Shown: in pieces, positions 46,620 to 59,345 of the stretch
Numbering within the stretch: position 1 is the first letter of the stretch
Layout of the letters: every line of letters starts with the position of its first letter
From: Candidula unifasciata
Lineage: Eukaryota > Mollusca > Gastropoda > Stylommatophora > Geomitridae
Direction of reading: 5' to 3'
DNA length: 64,000 nt
NCBI GenBank assembly: GCA_905116865.2
Contig: CAJHNH020007924.1
Span: 186,001 to 250,000, forward strand
Made by a program: the position numbers and the translations under genes
Notes under the pieces: model-generated
The model's input: the letters and a program-made list of their open reading frames with translations, nothing else
Database searches by the model: none
What the model was told of the DNA's origin: nothing

Positions 46620-47785
46620 TAACGGGTCAAGGGTTTTGAGTGAGATATAAGGTCCTGCTTCGTGCTCTTCTGGCTGCTTCGACCATAGACACATCGTATT
46701 GCTGTAGAGTTTTTCTTATGATATCTTCTCATATTGTTCTTGGTCAACATGTTGCTTTACGTCCCTCTCCTCTTTTGTTATATACCTTGTATTTGTATGG
46801 TATAACATCAACAGGCATTCTCTCCAAGTGGGAAAACAATTTGATTTGTTGTCTTTGTGTAATTTAGAATTGGTTCTGTGCCGACTTTGTCTCCTATTAG
46901 CTTATTCGTGATTTTATCTCTTCTGGTCACTCCTAGTCTTTCTTAGATACCTCATTTCCATAGTTACTAATTTAAAAAAAAATGTTTTGTTGTGAGTGAC
47001 CATGTCTGGCACTAACAGCATAGAGTGGGAATAAATATGCTTTGTGAGATGTTTCTTTGTGCTGATTGGGATTGCCATATGCTGTAAGAAAAAGGAAAAA
47101 GGGGGGCGGGGGGGGGGGGGTTGTCCTAATACTTGGCTGGCTTTACTGCATCGAATGCCAATTTCTTCGTCAAATTTACTATCTTCAGTGAATGTTGTTC
47201 CAAGATATTTAAACTCAGATGCCTGTTCAATATATATATGCTCTGATGCTATATTTAAATTCTGCTTGTTTCTTCCTACTGACATTACTTCTGTCTTTTC
47301 GGCGTCGATTCTCATATTTTTTTTATTTACATTCTTCATTCATGGATGGTGAAGATGTTGCAAATGCACAGCCGTATCTGTAGTCGAGGACTGGTCGTCA
47401 GCAAAGAGTAATTCGTTGATGTTACTATTAATTTCGTTCATGTGCCTGGCACCCCTGCTAAAACTGTCAGTGTAGGTGATAAATAGGAGTGATGATAAGA
47501 CACATCCCTGTCTTACTCCAGATGTTTCACTGAATAATGTAATGTTCCCTGATTTATTCTAACTACTCAAACAATCTCTATATAAGCTTTTGTAAACTTC
47601 AATGAGGTGTTCACTTATTACATATCGAGCCATTACTTTACATAATTATTTTTTTTTATATATGTCGACCCTGTCCACAGTTTTCTCCCGGTCTACAAAT
47701 GCTACAAATAAGTTCTGACCATATTCCATGTTCTTTTCTATTACCTGTTTAACATGACTTAAAAGAGAGATGCCTCGATAGACGG
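46620..47785 (-). mobile_element. RTE-clade LINE copy 3, old and degenerate
   Basis: Minus-strand frames at 46914-47339 read EFKYLGTTFTEDSKFDEEI and related RTE text. Sequence to about 47785 matches the RT core of the other copies, with many indels, stops and a poly-G insertion near 47100. The C-terminal end near 46640-46750 is still recognisable. It lies in the gene B intron between exons 2 and 3. Divergence is clearly greater than between copies 1, 2 and 4. Confidence 0.82.
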
Positions 47786-48649
47786 ACATATAAAAGCTGC
47801 AAAACTGATGGCAATAATAATCAATAATTCATGACATCTGGAGTACTACGTCACAAACAATGTGTGTCGTATCATTACGGCATTGAGCCTGTCGTCTGCT
47901 AGTGGTCAACAGACAAGAAAGAACAACGTCAGCTGGAAGGGGTCGTTATGGCAGCTAGGTTAGACAGGAGCTTAATCCAAATCCCAGACGCTCTTTTCCA
48001 GCTGTGTAAGTCTTTGCTTTAATAACATGTTCCTATATTATTGTATTAATTTCATGGAACATAAAATAATGGTTTAGTATGGTCGTCTGGTCAGAATGAA
48101 ACAAAATCAGCCAGCAGTTAGAGCGAACTACACAAGAGCAGCAGTAGGTAGTGTGGCCAAAGGTATTAAACCCAAGCTAAGCTGACCAAAAAACTAAGCA
48201 TACATAAGCAAAGAAAAAACAATACCCAAGAATGATTTTTTTTTTTTAAAGTATACATTTTATAGTTACGAAAAAGATTCCAAAATCGTAACCCTAGGCG
48301 TCATTTTAGTAAAAAAAAAAAAAAAAAATTGCAGATCAGAAAGAAAAAATCCAGTATTGGTAGCCCGAAACAGCAGGATACGAATTCGAGGCCGAAAAAG
48401 AAAGAAAGAGAGGGGTGGAGGGAGTAGAAGAGTCACTACAGCAACGCAGTATGACATTAACACATGCACACAAGCAGCAGAAGACAGCAAACTACATACA
48501 TACAAATACAACTCTCTGCAGCGCTTTTTGACATAATCTGTAGGATAAAAGAAGAAGATGATTGATATATTAAATAAATCGACTCTAGGGCCAGATAGAT
48601 CATTGTAGATGAGTATTGTAATATAGTGTTTTCTGATCTTCCCAGAAAT

Positions 48650-48940
48650 AAAAAGGTAAAGTCCGGAGATGTGAACCAGCTGCACACGGTTTTAAACCTA
48701 AGTGCTCTGCCACAAGTACGGACAGCTGATAAGAAACTGTCCGACTGTGTCTCCGTCGAAACTCAGTAGCTACAGTGACATTCCGCAATTTAATCCAGAG
48801 TATTAACTCTGGTACCCATTTCCTAGAGGCTAGGTGAACCCCGGGAAAAGCCCGGTTTCGAACACTGGCTGTTGACTGCAGCGAGTCGCAATTGGATTTA
48901 AAAGAGTTCCCTATCGACGGCGCTAACGCGGCCCCTAAAC
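48650..48940 (-). mobile_element. tRNA-like SINE, family 2
   Basis: Same body as the 60.3-kb copy (ccacaagtacggacagctga, aagaaactgtccg, cccatttcctagaggc). Imperfect repeats cttcccagaaa and cttccagaaa flank it. Confidence 0.82.
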
Positions 48941-49922
48941 TTCCAGAAACGTAGGGCTAAAGAGAGGAAACTATACTATTTGATTAACAAAAAAAACAAA
49001 AAAACTGCTATCTACTTGAAGGTTAAACCACATCTGAGACCATAAGAAAGTTATTCTGGATGGCAAACCAACAGGACAAAGGGTTCTTATTTTTGGTCAC
49101 CATTGGGAAATCCAAAACATCTGGTACAGTCCAATATTTTAGGGGTGTTAAGACTGGTTATCTGTGCAGGCAAAGTCTAGATACCTTGTTCTGTCTTCAA
49201 GAAGATTGTATTGCGGCATGGTAATGGCTAACGGTTACCTTGCAGGCCGGTGCGGGCAAGGATACAATGAAGCGACCACACGTCTGTGTCTTTTTAACGT
49301 GTTATTGACGGATAGTTAAACTAGACTGGGAAAAGCAAAGTATGCTTTGACATGTCTTTATTCAACAACTGTGTTTTGGAATCCCATCTATATATTTTTC
49401 TCAAACAAACTCTATGGCGCCCCTTGTTTAAACATGACGTGTTATCAGCTATTCATACCTTCAGGACGTGTGTCTGTTTCTGCGTGCGTTGATGTATGTG
49501 AATGTGTGCGCGTGCGGTGTGAGCGCGTGGGCGCGCGCATGTGTGTAAATGTATGTGTGTGTGTGTGCGCGCGTGCATCCATGCTTGTGTGTGTTTACGT
49601 GCGCTTGCGAATTCAAATACCCGTTAAAGGAAATTGTTTCTTTGTTCAGCGAGTATAGGGAATATGGTAAACTGTGGCAAATGACGCCACTGATTTTTTC
49701 ATTATAGCTTAATCTCACATGGTTTAGTGCCTGAGAGTCTGCACTTCCTCGAAGTTCCCCCGCTAGAAACGTTGTGTTTTCTTTAAGCATTGAAACGGAA
49801 GCTTGATAATAAAATGCCTACAGCTCTTCGCACCCCCCCCCCCCTCCTTTTCCCCTTAGACCCTTAGAAATGCCTGAAATAGAAGAAACATCAGTCTAGG
49901 CCTAATTTCAGCTAGTTACTAT

Positions 49923-50173
49923 AAAATGGACCCTTTTCCACGCCTTTTAGTATTGGGTATATTGGGCTAGACCTATATTTTATAGACCAAAGGCACTTAG
50001 TGGGTAAGGGGGTCAGTATCACTCTGGGACTGTACATCGTACCCACTCAAGGCTGGGTCTACCTGAGAGCAAAGGTCATTTAAAAAAAAAAAAAAATCCG
50101 ACCCCTGTCAGGAACTGAACCCACGACCTTCTGATCTGCAGCCGAGCCTCTAGCCAGTAGACCACAGTGGCTC
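49923..50173 (-). mobile_element. SINE family 1 with perfect 15-bp target duplication
   Basis: tcagctagttactat occurs at 49908-49922 and 50174-50188, flanking a full copy whose head (minus strand: ctgtggtctactggctagag, then gtcgtgggttcag) lies at the right. The intact target duplication shows retroposition. Confidence 0.9.
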
Positions 50174-50189
50174 TCAGCTAGTTACTATG

Positions 50190-51098
50190 TGCTGTGTTAA
50201 ATCATGACCTAGTAATATACCTGTCTCTCTACAGATGTGAACTGTGGTCTTTACCCAAAGAGTACTGCAGGTTACACCTGGCTAGTGTAGCCATTACAGA
50301 TGCTCTTATTATAACTTCTTTGTAAGTTGAACAGGGTATCAGGGATGTGTCTTGCTTGTCTGCCATCCAGATGAGATTTTCTAAAAATTGTATGATGGTA
50401 TGGTAAACCTTTAAGTAGCTGACAGGAGGGAAGAAACTGATCGATCACTCAAATTTCCAACACCAGCCTCGCACATCCTGTGGCTAAGCTTTCATAGAGG
50501 AAGGAGAAGAGCTCTGCATATAAGTTCATGCCGAGATATTAATTTGGCCAGGAGAATAGTTTCTACGTCTACCACACTGAGAGATAAAAACAAAAACAAT
50601 GAAACAAACAACTATAAATATACTATAGCAGGAACAGCTGGAGATGGGTGGATGGATGAGTGAGCTTACAGATGAATGGAGGGGTCAGTGGATAGATGGT
50701 TGGATAGTCGGATGGATGAGTGGGCGGTGGCTTGGTGGTGGGGGATAGAAAGTATACATGTTATATAGTAGAAATATATAAAAGTGATAAAATAGAGTGA
50801 TAAGACACTAGACTTATATAAGTTATATATTAGAATAGAGGATGAGGGATAGAGGGGTGAATAGCTGGAGTGATGAATTGATAGATGTGTAGATGGTTGG
50901 ATGGAATGATAGATGAATGATTTAATGGAAGGCAGGATGGATGGATAAAGAGATTGTTAGATGGGTAACAGTCAGAGTTAAAACTCACTCTACCAAAGGA
51001 TTCACCAACCAACCAGCTAGAAGGACTAAAATTTCCAGTATGTCCCCTGTACAATGAAACAGATAAGTTCGTCATCAACTATTCCTCTTTGTCTACAG
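50190..51098. other. Gene B intron just before exon 3
   Basis: Contains imperfect ggatgga/tagatgg short repeats at 50640-50960. A good-looking acceptor at 50234 is not followed by a convincing exon. No other gene signal. Confidence 0.6.
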
Positions 51099-51257
51099 TT
51101 GACCTGGCCCAACGATACAAAGCATCTGATCCTCGGCTGCCAGTAAATCTAATCCTAGACGGAAATGAGAACACATGTCTGAATGCGAATGAAGTCACGC
51201 TGTCCTTGTTGGAGCCATTTCAACTGTCATGGTTTCGAGCACATGTGAGGGACTCTT
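51099..51257 (+). CDS. Gene B exon 3: first half of a galactose-binding-like domain
   Basis: A 159-nt phase-1 exon after ctttgtctacag, with donor GTAAG from 51258. The peptide starts VDLAQRYKASDPRLPVNL, contains ILDGNENTCL and ends SWFRAHVRDS. The LDGNxxTC motif and the following strand pattern resemble the start of F5/8C/fucolectin-fold domains. I infer that exons 3 and 4 together make one divergent beta-sandwich domain placed before the clearer fucolectin domain. This is inference from fold-like pattern; a profile search would decide. The intron before it is nearly 9 kb and full of transposons. Confidence 0.8.
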
Positions 51258-52041
51258 GTAAGTTTTAGTGTGTGAACATTTACGAATTGATTTCTAGTCT
51301 TCTGTCATTCTGCCTTAGGGGGAGGGAGGAGAGAGAGGGGAGAGAGAGATGTAGATGTGTGGGGGAAAGTATATAAATGAAAGTTTTTCTTTTATGAGGC
51401 ATGTTAATAGTTACAATTAAGGTGAGATGTCTTAGGAGAGCTGTTAAAATAAAAAGAAGAGATTAAATAAAAACTTAAGAATTTGCCCCCCCCTCCCCCC
51501 CCCCCCCCCAAATGAGGTCTGAAGCCTGTTATCCCATTTATTAAATGCAACATATGAGATGATTTGGCCATCTGAAAAAAAAGGTTCTTTACTAATATCT
51601 TATCCCAGATTATGTCAGGAAAGTTCAACACTTTAGAGGGTGGTAAAACTGGGTTTCCCAGCTTTCTGATGCTTTAATTGACCCTAAAATATTTAGAACT
51701 GGCCCTAACCCCAACCCATCTACGTGAGAGTGCAGCCTAGGTACTACGATTGCATGCAGCCTATGTACCACCCTCTGAAATATTAGAATATTTTGTGACC
51801 TCTGGATTTACCCTTCTTGGGGAAGGATATTAAAAAAGCACCTGGTATCAACTTGTATAATGCATTATAAAGAGTACACAGAAGATCCCTAAATCTCTCC
51901 CTAACACAAGGTAAGCAGAGGAAGGTAAGAAGGGGAAAAAGAAGATGACGATGACAATGTCTCAGATCCTGGGCCGCTATTTAAAGTTATTTGAAGTTGG
52001 CAGATAATTTTATAAGGCACATAGGACAGTAATTCACAATT

Positions 52042-54320
52042 CTTCTTCTTCTCTTCTTCTTCACTTCCTCTTTTACCGCTGTGGGTGTCGAGGGAGATAT
52101 AAGGTTCTGTTTCTGGCTCTTCTGGCCGCCTCGACCATAGGCACATCGTGCTGTTGTAGAGATTCTCTGATGTTATCCTTCCATTTGTTCTTGGTCTACC
52201 TCTTGCTCTACGACCTTCTTCTCTTTCCATGTATGCTTTGTATGGTATGGTGTCACAAGGCATTCTCTCTAAGTGGGCAAACCATTTCACTTGCTGTCTT
52301 TGTATGTAATTTAGAATTGGTTCTGTGCCGACTTGTTCTTATGATCTTATTCCTGATCTTATCTCTTATGGTCACTCCTACAGCCCTTCCCAGACATCTC
52401 ATTTCCATGGTTACTAATTTTCTTTTATGGTTTGTTGTGAGTGACCATGTCTGGCACTGGTAGCACAGAGTTGGAATAAATATGCTTTGAATAAGATGTC
52501 TCTTTGTGCTGACTGGGATTGTCTTATGCTATAAGAGGGTAGCTAGCTGTCCCAATACTTGGTTTGCTTTACTGCATCTAATGTTCATTTCTTTATCCAA
52601 TTTCCCATCTTCGGTAAATGTAGTTCCCAGATATTTAAACTCAGATGCCTGTTTAATGCCTTTGTTCTCTATTGCTGTGTTTAGATCTGTCTTCTTTTTT
52701 CCTATTGACATTACTTCTGTCTTTTCAGTGTTAATTCTCATATTATTTGTTTTACATTCTTCATTCATGGATGTTAGATGTTGTTGCAATTTCATTGCTG
52801 TATCTGCTATCAAGGCCTGGTCATCTGCAAAGAGTAATTCGTTGATCTTACTAAGATCTTCATTCATGGGCTTGGCATTCTTGCATATACTGTCGATGTA
52901 GGTGATAAACAGCAGTGGTGATAAGATACACCCCTGTCTTACTGCAGATGTTACTGTGAATGGATGAGATGTTCTCTGATTTATTCTAACTAACTTCTAC
53001 AATCCCTGTATAAACATTTGCATACTTCGATGAGGTGTTCGCTTACTCCATATCTTGCCATTACTTTCCATAATAATTGTCTGTCAACTTTGTCAAATGC
53101 CTTCTCCTGGTCTACGAATGCCACAAATAAGTTCTTATTGTATTCAATGTTCTTTTCTATTAACTGTTTAAGTGTGAAGATTGCATCTGTGCAGCTTCTG
53201 TTTCTCCTAAATCCCATCTGTTCTTCTCCCAGCTGTGGTTCTATTACTGGTCTCAGTCTTGTTTCTATTATCTTGGCATACATTTTGCCAACATGGCTTA
53301 AGAGAGAGATGCCTCTGTATTGACCGCATTCTCGTTTGCTTCCTTTGTTCTTCCACAATGGTATAACTATTGCATGTTGCCAATCAATAGGGGCAGTTTG
53401 TTGTACCCATGCTGCATTAAATATTCTGTGAAGCCATCTCATGCTGCTTTCACCTGCTGTTTTAATTATTTCTGTTGGTAATCTATCAGCTCCTGGTGCT
53501 TTATATTTGGGAAACTGCTTAATGACTTTTTCTATTTCATCCATTAGTATGTGTGGTTCTAACACTGTTGCTCTGTGCTCTTCAGTTGTTCTTTTCTGAT
53601 GATCTCCTAGAGGATTAAAGAGCTCATTGAAGTATTCCCTCCATCTTTCTGCTATCTCGGGTGGATCTATCAATGGCCTTCCTGTCTTATCATTAATTAT
53701 TTCAGTTGGGTTGTAGCTCTCATCTCTTTTCCACATATTTTTAAATACTTTGAAAAATTTTCTGCTGGCTGTTTTCTCATTTTCTGCTAATGATTCACCG
53801 AAACGTTCCCAAGATGCTTGTTTTGCTTTCTTGACACTCCTGTTGGTTTCTCTCCTTTGTAGTCTATAGTTTATATAATCTTCTTCTTTCTTTGATTTTA
53901 TCCACTGTTTATATAGTCCTTTTTCTTTTTAATTGCTTCTTTTACTTCTTCGCACCACCAAGGTGAATATTTGTTATTTTCCTGTCTGTTTCCACTCTTC
54001 CGTTTTCCACATAATTCTTCTGCAATACTAAGCATAGTATTTTTATATTTACTCCATTCTTCTTCAATATTGCCAACTACATGTGGAAGTTGTTTGAATG
54101 CTGTTTCTACTTTCTGTTGTAACTGTTCTTTTACTCCTTCCTGTTTCAGATTTGCTATCTTGATGAGATCCTTGTTTTTGGTTAATTTCTTTCTGTGTTT
54201 CTTTAATGTAAGATGTTTTGCTGTTAACACAACTATTTTATGGTCAGTGTCACATAGACCATTAGAGATTGCTCTTAAATCAAAATTCTCCTTCTTCCTT
54301 GAACTCTGGTAAGTATAAAG
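52042..54320 (-). mobile_element. RTE-clade LINE copy 4, endonuclease plus RT with frameshifts
   Basis: Minus-strand frames at 53898-54230 (end of endonuclease and linker), 52990-53736 (RT fingers and palm), 52529-52867 (FADD block) and 51901-52290 (C-terminal end) follow in order, separated by frameshifts. A (GAA)n-type tail begins near 52042. An 8-bp repeat, tcacaatt, flanks it at 52034-52041 and 54321-54328. It sits in the gene B intron between exons 3 and 4, antisense to the gene. It serves as a reference showing that copy 1 carries an extra 42-bp duplication. Confidence 0.9.
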
Positions 54321-54595
54321 TCACAATTAATGCTAAAAAACTTAAATTACAAAATATTTTGGCAACACTTTACAGAAGAATAACAAGAGAAAATACTGTT
54401 TCAAACTCTGTTACTGCCGAGGCACAGACACAAAGAAAACATTGGTCCTTTAAAAAGTATAAGAATTAAACCCACTGCAGTCAGCACTCATTTGGAGGTG
54501 ACAGTTTTGCAGTCAATCTAAGTCTGGTTTCCTCATAGCTTTTAATAACTGTATTGTCTTTTGTAGCATGTCATTCAGTCTCTTGAATGTTGAAT

Positions 54596-54910
54596 GTTGA
54601 ATTAAGAATCAACATCACAGCACTCGGTACATCCCCATAAGTGCTCCATCCGCATCTTCAGCAGCAAGGGAAGAGTTGAAATTTTGATGGTACCAACTGT
54701 CATATTTGTATGTCCGTCTCGCCTTTCCCCTGAGTATCGAGCGTCGGCCAGATCCCCTTGCAACACCTCGCAGTGCCATTCTCCTCAGACCGTAATGATC
54801 TATCTGTGCCTCGGCACTGTTCACTCGCTCCCAAAGAGCCTTCACAATTTCCAGCTTGTCATACATCAGTTCACCACCAAGTCTTTCTCTCCTTTCTTCT
54901 AACTCTAACA
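54596..54910 (-). mobile_element. RNase H-bearing LINE, 3' end fragment
   Basis: The minus frame 54615-54911 reads ERLGGELMYDKLEIVKALWE and ALRGVARGSGRR, the region after the RNase H motif, followed by the tail (AAEDADGALMGMYRVL). It is homologous to 23.6-23.9, 33.45-33.75 and 57.2-57.5 kb. Confidence 0.8.
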
Positions 54911-55295
54911 TGCCAGTAAGTAACTGTGAATTTATTTCTCAAAGTAAAACAGAACACTCTAGATATCACTGTGAGTATGCATCTGTAAAGTGAATATTAA
55001 TATATGAAAAGCCATTAATGAACTGGGACAGCCGGTCATGTTATAGTCATGTTTAAGCAAACTTATCACCATCTGTTTCTTATGCTTTGCAAACACGCTT
55101 CATAATGCTGGGTTTGATCCCAGCTGCAGGCGATTTAGCGGTAGACTGTCCTGCATTGGTTTCAACAGTGGTACCAGGAGCCAACCGTTCAGTGGCAATG
55201 ACAATCTACCACACAAAAATGTGTCTAGAAAAACATCTACAGCCAAACAAATGCTGGAGAAAGACGGAACATAACTGGAGAAAAGAAGAATAAGA

Positions 55296-55636
55296 AAGCT
55301 AATGCTTAAATTATTTTTTTGCCCAGCTAAGTAAAACAGACACCTTTGTCCATTTGTTTATGGGGGGGGGGGGGGGGGGGGGGGAGACCTTTGTACAATT
55401 TTTTTTGGGGTGGGGGAAGGGGGTGGTCTCTCTCTTGCCTAGCATTTTACCACATAAAGTGTGTTATTTCTTTCACACCTCTGCTGCTATGCTTTAAGTT
55501 AATTCTGTGCCATCTCTGCGATGAAGGTTGGCTATGTTGCACAAACTGCTGTCTGTGGGAATATTAAGTGGTATGGCCCCAATCTTGGCCATGTCACAGG
55601 TCTTGTATTACTGAAAACCTTGAGAAATTAAAAAAA
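55296..55636. repeat. ~320-bp dispersed repeat, copy 1
   Basis: Homologous to 59345-59660 (cttgcctagcattttaccac, ctctgcgatgaaggttggct, ccccaatcttggccatgtca). Contains a long poly-G run at 55362-55384. It splits a family 4 SINE. Confidence 0.88.
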
Positions 55637-55809
55637 AAAATGTGGTTTTGCAAAGTCCTGTAAAGGATACACAGCTAACTTTTGTGTGAACCAGATTGGT
55701 TCTGTACCCCAGACAACTCATTCTTATTCTTCTGCATTCACCCTTTTGAGAGCAGCTCACACACTGTGCTGTGGTTTACAGCTAGGCTGCAATTTCTGTG
55801 CCTTACAAC

Positions 55810-56858
55810 TAGGGCTGTACCGAATATTCGCTTTGTATTCGCTTCGGGGCCGAATAGTGGACCTAATAACTATTTGGTATTTGGCCGAATAGTTGCGGTC
55901 GGGACGAATACGAATAGTGGCTACCCGTTTCTGGACTGGTGGTAAAAAAATATATCAAGATTTTCCACCTTGGTTCATACTGTCAAGCGTTATCTTTGTG
56001 CACCACCTACGTGCGTACCTAGTGAACGCCTGTTTAGTGCAGCTGGAAATACCTTCAGTGGGACAAGAAGCTGCCTTAATGCTGACAACATGGAACGATA
56101 AGTTTTTTTTTTTTTTAAAGCTAATGCTGCTTTCATGGATTAACTAAGCTGTCTGTGACAATTTAAAAGTTTAGTTACTTGTTATAAAACTAAGAATACT
56201 TTAATTCCTAGGTATTAGTTACCACAGACTGACTGACTGAAGGATGCAAAACATGAAATGTTTTTAAATGTTCACTATTCTCTACTATATTTTGTGATGT
56301 ACATTTTTGGGGTGTACATTTGACATTATGAATGTTTTTTTTTTTTTAAAGATCTATTTTATACACTATTCGAAAGTGGAAGAATGGGTCTCAGTTTGAA
56401 TAGTGGGAAGACAGAAGTAATGGTGGTATCAAAGAAAATTATTATTCCTAAATGTGTAAGAAAGTTAATGGTTTTATTTTGGGACAAGTACAGAAATTTA
56501 AGTATCTGGGCACATGGATAACATCAGATGGAAGATGCATTACTGAAATAAGAAACAGAATAGGACAGGCAAAAACTGCATTTTTATAAAATGAAGAACA
56601 TCTTATGCAAAATATCTTTGTAATTGAAGGGTAGAGAAGATTCTTGACAGTCTTGTTGCATGGCATGGAGGGGTGTCAGCACACAAACTAATATATGCTG
56701 CAAGAGATCGCAGATTGTGGCGAGGCATAATCGCCCATGCCATTCGGCAAGGCACCTGATAATGATGATTCACTGTTCGTATTCATATTCGGCCGAATAG
56801 TTGGTCCAGCTATTCATATTCGGCCGAATAGTGAAAATCACTATTCGGTACAGCCCTA
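55810..56858 (+). mobile_element. hAT DNA transposon remnant with 8-bp target duplications
   Basis: Ends are inverted repeats (tagggctgtaccgaat at the left, attcggtacagcccta at the right). Exact 8-bp direct repeats, cttacaac, flank it at 55802-55809 and 56859-56866, a hallmark of hAT elements. Near 56000-56100 the plus strand reads RYLCAPPTCVPSERLFSAAG and RSCLNADNMER, the hATC dimerisation end of the transposase. The rest of the transposase is absent, and a LINE fragment fills 56385-56760. It is non-autonomous and lies in the gene B intron between exons 3 and 4. Confidence 0.92.
56385..56760 (+). mobile_element. LINE RT fragment nested in the hAT element
   Basis: The plus strand reads RMGLSLNSGKTEVMVVSKK, QKFKYLGTWITSDGRCITE and, after an internal deletion, ARDRRLWRGIIAHAIRQGT: RT blocks and the very end of a LINE polyprotein. 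It must have inserted after the hAT element. Confidence 0.78.
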
Positions 56859-57134
56859 CTTACAACCCCACTGCTCTGGTTTCAGCAAACTCTTATTTAG
56901 TCACCTTTTACACCATGCTTGTTAGAGGACATTGGGTCTATTTTACCTCCAAAACTGACTACAGAGCCCACACAGGGAAAGCAACTCATTCAATGTTCTG
57001 AGATACTTTAAAAAGTGCTCATGTTCTAGCCATCTGGTGCACTAATCTATTCTATCCCAGATGCTACAAACTCATTGTGGGCAATAGTTTAATACTGTAA
57101 TTCGATATCAAAACATGCATTAACCTTAGTAGTC

Positions 57135-57500
57135 CTTTGGATATTTTCTCCAGATATGCCAGTGTTTTGGGAAATAAACAGGCAGATAGACTGGCTGGTT
57201 CAGAACCACTTGGTGGTGAATTGATATATGACAAGCTTGACATTGAAAGGGTCCACTGGGAGAAAATGAACAATGAAGAGGTACAAATACATCATTTCGG
57301 TCTGAGGAGGAAAGTGTTGTGACGAGCTACCAGGGGACCTGGCTGATTCTCAGCATTCAAGGCAAAGGCAAGATGGATATACAATTACTGCTTCTGGTGT
57401 CACTGGAGTTGGAACTCTTTGCTTGCTGTTCCAGAGGGGGATGGAGCACTTATGGGAATGTCCCTAGTGCTTTTATGTCGATTCTTAATTCAACATTCAG
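57135..57500 (+). mobile_element. RNase H-bearing LINE, 3' end fragment
   Basis: The frame 57137-57322 reads MDIFSRYASVLGNKQADRL and AGSEPLGGELIYDKLDIERV, then breaks; the tail (gcttatgggaatgtccctagtgc) follows to 57500. It ends about 100 bp before gene B exon 4. Confidence 0.82.
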
Positions 57501-57601
57501 GTGGAGATAGAACTGAGTCAACAGGTGTTTGGGATAGACAAGGTATTGTCTTGTCACACTTTGTGTCTGCAGTAAAAGTGTCTGTTTATGATGGTTTTCA
57601 G

Positions 57602-57793
57602 ATGTTCCAGGAACATTGAAGATACAATTCAGAGAAAAGACCAACTCTCCACTTCTTGCTTGTGAAAACCAAAGGGCAGCACAGGTCTCTGATACAGCTG
57701 TAGACATCCATTGTGATTTGAACATTATGGTCAGTCAAGTGATCCTAACAGGTGAAAGTGTCCGAGCCCTGTGCTCCTTCTTCATCAGTGGAG
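57602..57793 (+). CDS. Gene B exon 4: second half of the galactose-binding-like domain
   Basis: A 192-nt exon after gatggttttcag, with donor GTGAG from 57794, phase 1 at both ends. The peptide starts YVPGTLKIQFREKTN, has a central LLACENQRAAQ, then VDIHCDLNIMVSQVILTG, and ends ALCSFFISG. Three cysteines and alternating hydrophobic strands continue the domain begun in exon 3. The last residues (FFISGG across the junction) lead straight into RNVALKQ of the fucolectin exon, the usual join for these domains. No stop or frameshift is present. Confidence 0.8.
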
Positions 57794-57799
57794 GTGAGG

Positions 57800-58560
57800 A
57801 TAGGTCAGCAGATTCTAAATGTTAACAGTTTGTCAGCTGGTTGAAAATCACTTCAAGCACCATATACTAATGACTGCTGCAGAACACAATTTTTTTCTTC
57901 TTTTTTTTGCCTCTTCTCTTTCTCTCTTCATCTTCCCTTTCTCTTCCTGCTCCCCCTACTTCTGCTTCTGCAATGGCATTGAAACATTCTTAACCAGTAT
58001 TCTCTGCACAATTTGAAAACACATTGGTGTTTACTTGATTGATTGATTAATTAAAACCCTTAGGACAGCCACTGGTGAGCCACTAGATACCGCTTGGAAC
58101 ACACATACAGTCACACATACATGGGTGGTTTGATAGATATCTTTGTGTTGAATTTCTTCTATTTCCAGAATAAGTCCGCTTTATGTAATCATAGAAATGC
58201 CTCAGTGCACTCGTGAGGTTAATATCGACATTCTGTGGATACTTATCCAATTAAGAGTTTAATTCTTTACATAGCTGTCCCCATTGAAGTTTTTACATTT
58301 CTGAGGCCCCTACAGACTGTGAGACCCTAAGCTGTCGCTTATTTAGTTTATATCTAAATCTAACACTACTGGTAAAACATAAATCCTACCTCTGCTAGTG
58401 ATTGGTCTTAGACAACTGTTTTGACAGGCAAGCTAGTGAACCATCTTGGCTGCTAACATTGCCCTTTGCAACACCAAGAATGTTAGGTTGGTTCATCAGC
58501 ACCTGGATTAACTTACAGCAAGCTGTCATATTTGCTATTTAATGTTTGTGCTATGCTCTG
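57800..58560. other. Gene B intron after exon 4
   Basis: Pyrimidine-rich patch at 57890-57960, otherwise AT-rich and unrecognised. Confidence 0.55.
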
Positions 58561-58564
58561 TTCT

Positions 58565-58925
58565 TCTTCTTCTTCATTCACCAGCTGTAAGCTCCGGCAG
58601 AAAGTCCTGATTGTTTGTCCATTTGGACTTTGGCTCAGTGCCATTGCCTGAGTTTTGCAGGTACATCCATTTAACTAGCTTATTTGTGTGCAATTGATTG
58701 TTCCTTGCCGCGCAGACAAATGCACTCCCACTTTGAATAAAGTCCTCAGTTAGTCGACTCTTATGACCTGCTTGTTGGGGAGGAAGGAATCTACTCTTGT
58801 TTTCCCCCACAATGGGGCCCGAAAACCCACACAGGGAGCTGTACCCTTTTAAATCCCATTCCGTCTCATTTGCCGGGCCTGGAATCCAGCTGACCATCAT
58901 GACTATTCTAACTTCTGTCATCTGA
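58565..58925 (-). mobile_element. SINE-like repeat with (GAA)n tail, longest copy
   Basis: On the minus strand the 3' part reads tgcaaaactcaggcaatggc, gactttctgccggagc, ttacagctggtgaa and then (GAA)n at the left end (58562-58576). The 5' part contains gtcgactaactgaggac and ccccattgtggggg. Related pieces: 16640-16900 (-), 10540-10760 (+), 63500-63655 (+, also GAA-tailed). Confidence 0.75.
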
Positions 58926-59149
58926 TATTTTGATGAGGTTTCTTTTGCTTATATCAAATGGTTCAGATGTCTCAAAACTGCCATAAGATAGTGCACCACA
59001 GACAGTCTGTCGCTTAGACACAGTGGAAGCAGAGCTTTAGGTCACCCAATCATTGGATAGATGAGATGTTCCAAGGCTGCGAAATGACTATCCACACAGC
59101 ACACACCAAAGCCCCTACCAGTTGTTTCTTCAAAATCTGAAGCTGTTGA

Positions 59150-59345
59150 ATGTTGAATTAAGAACTGACATCACAGTACTCGGGACACTCCCATAAGCGC
59201 TTCATCCCAATCTGGTACCAGTAACTGTCTAACTGTATATCCGTCTCGCCTTTTCCCTGAGTGCCCAGCATCAGCCAGATTCTACTGTAACTCCTCGCAG
59301 TGCCATTGTCCCCAGACCCTAATTATCTGTCTGTGCCTCGGCACT
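59150..59345 (-). mobile_element. RNase H-bearing LINE, 3' end fragment
   Basis: The sequence is the minus-strand tail of the same family: gacatcacagtactcggg, cccataagcgc and the Val-Arg-rich region. It is about 200 bp long and directly abuts the dispersed repeat at 59345. Confidence 0.7.

Noticed and set aside
50235..50275. Possible small exon after a good acceptor at 50234 (DVNCGLYPKSTA)
   Set aside because: The donor is poor (gttaca), and joining exon 2 directly to exon 3 gives the CQY-VDLA junction expected for this protein type.
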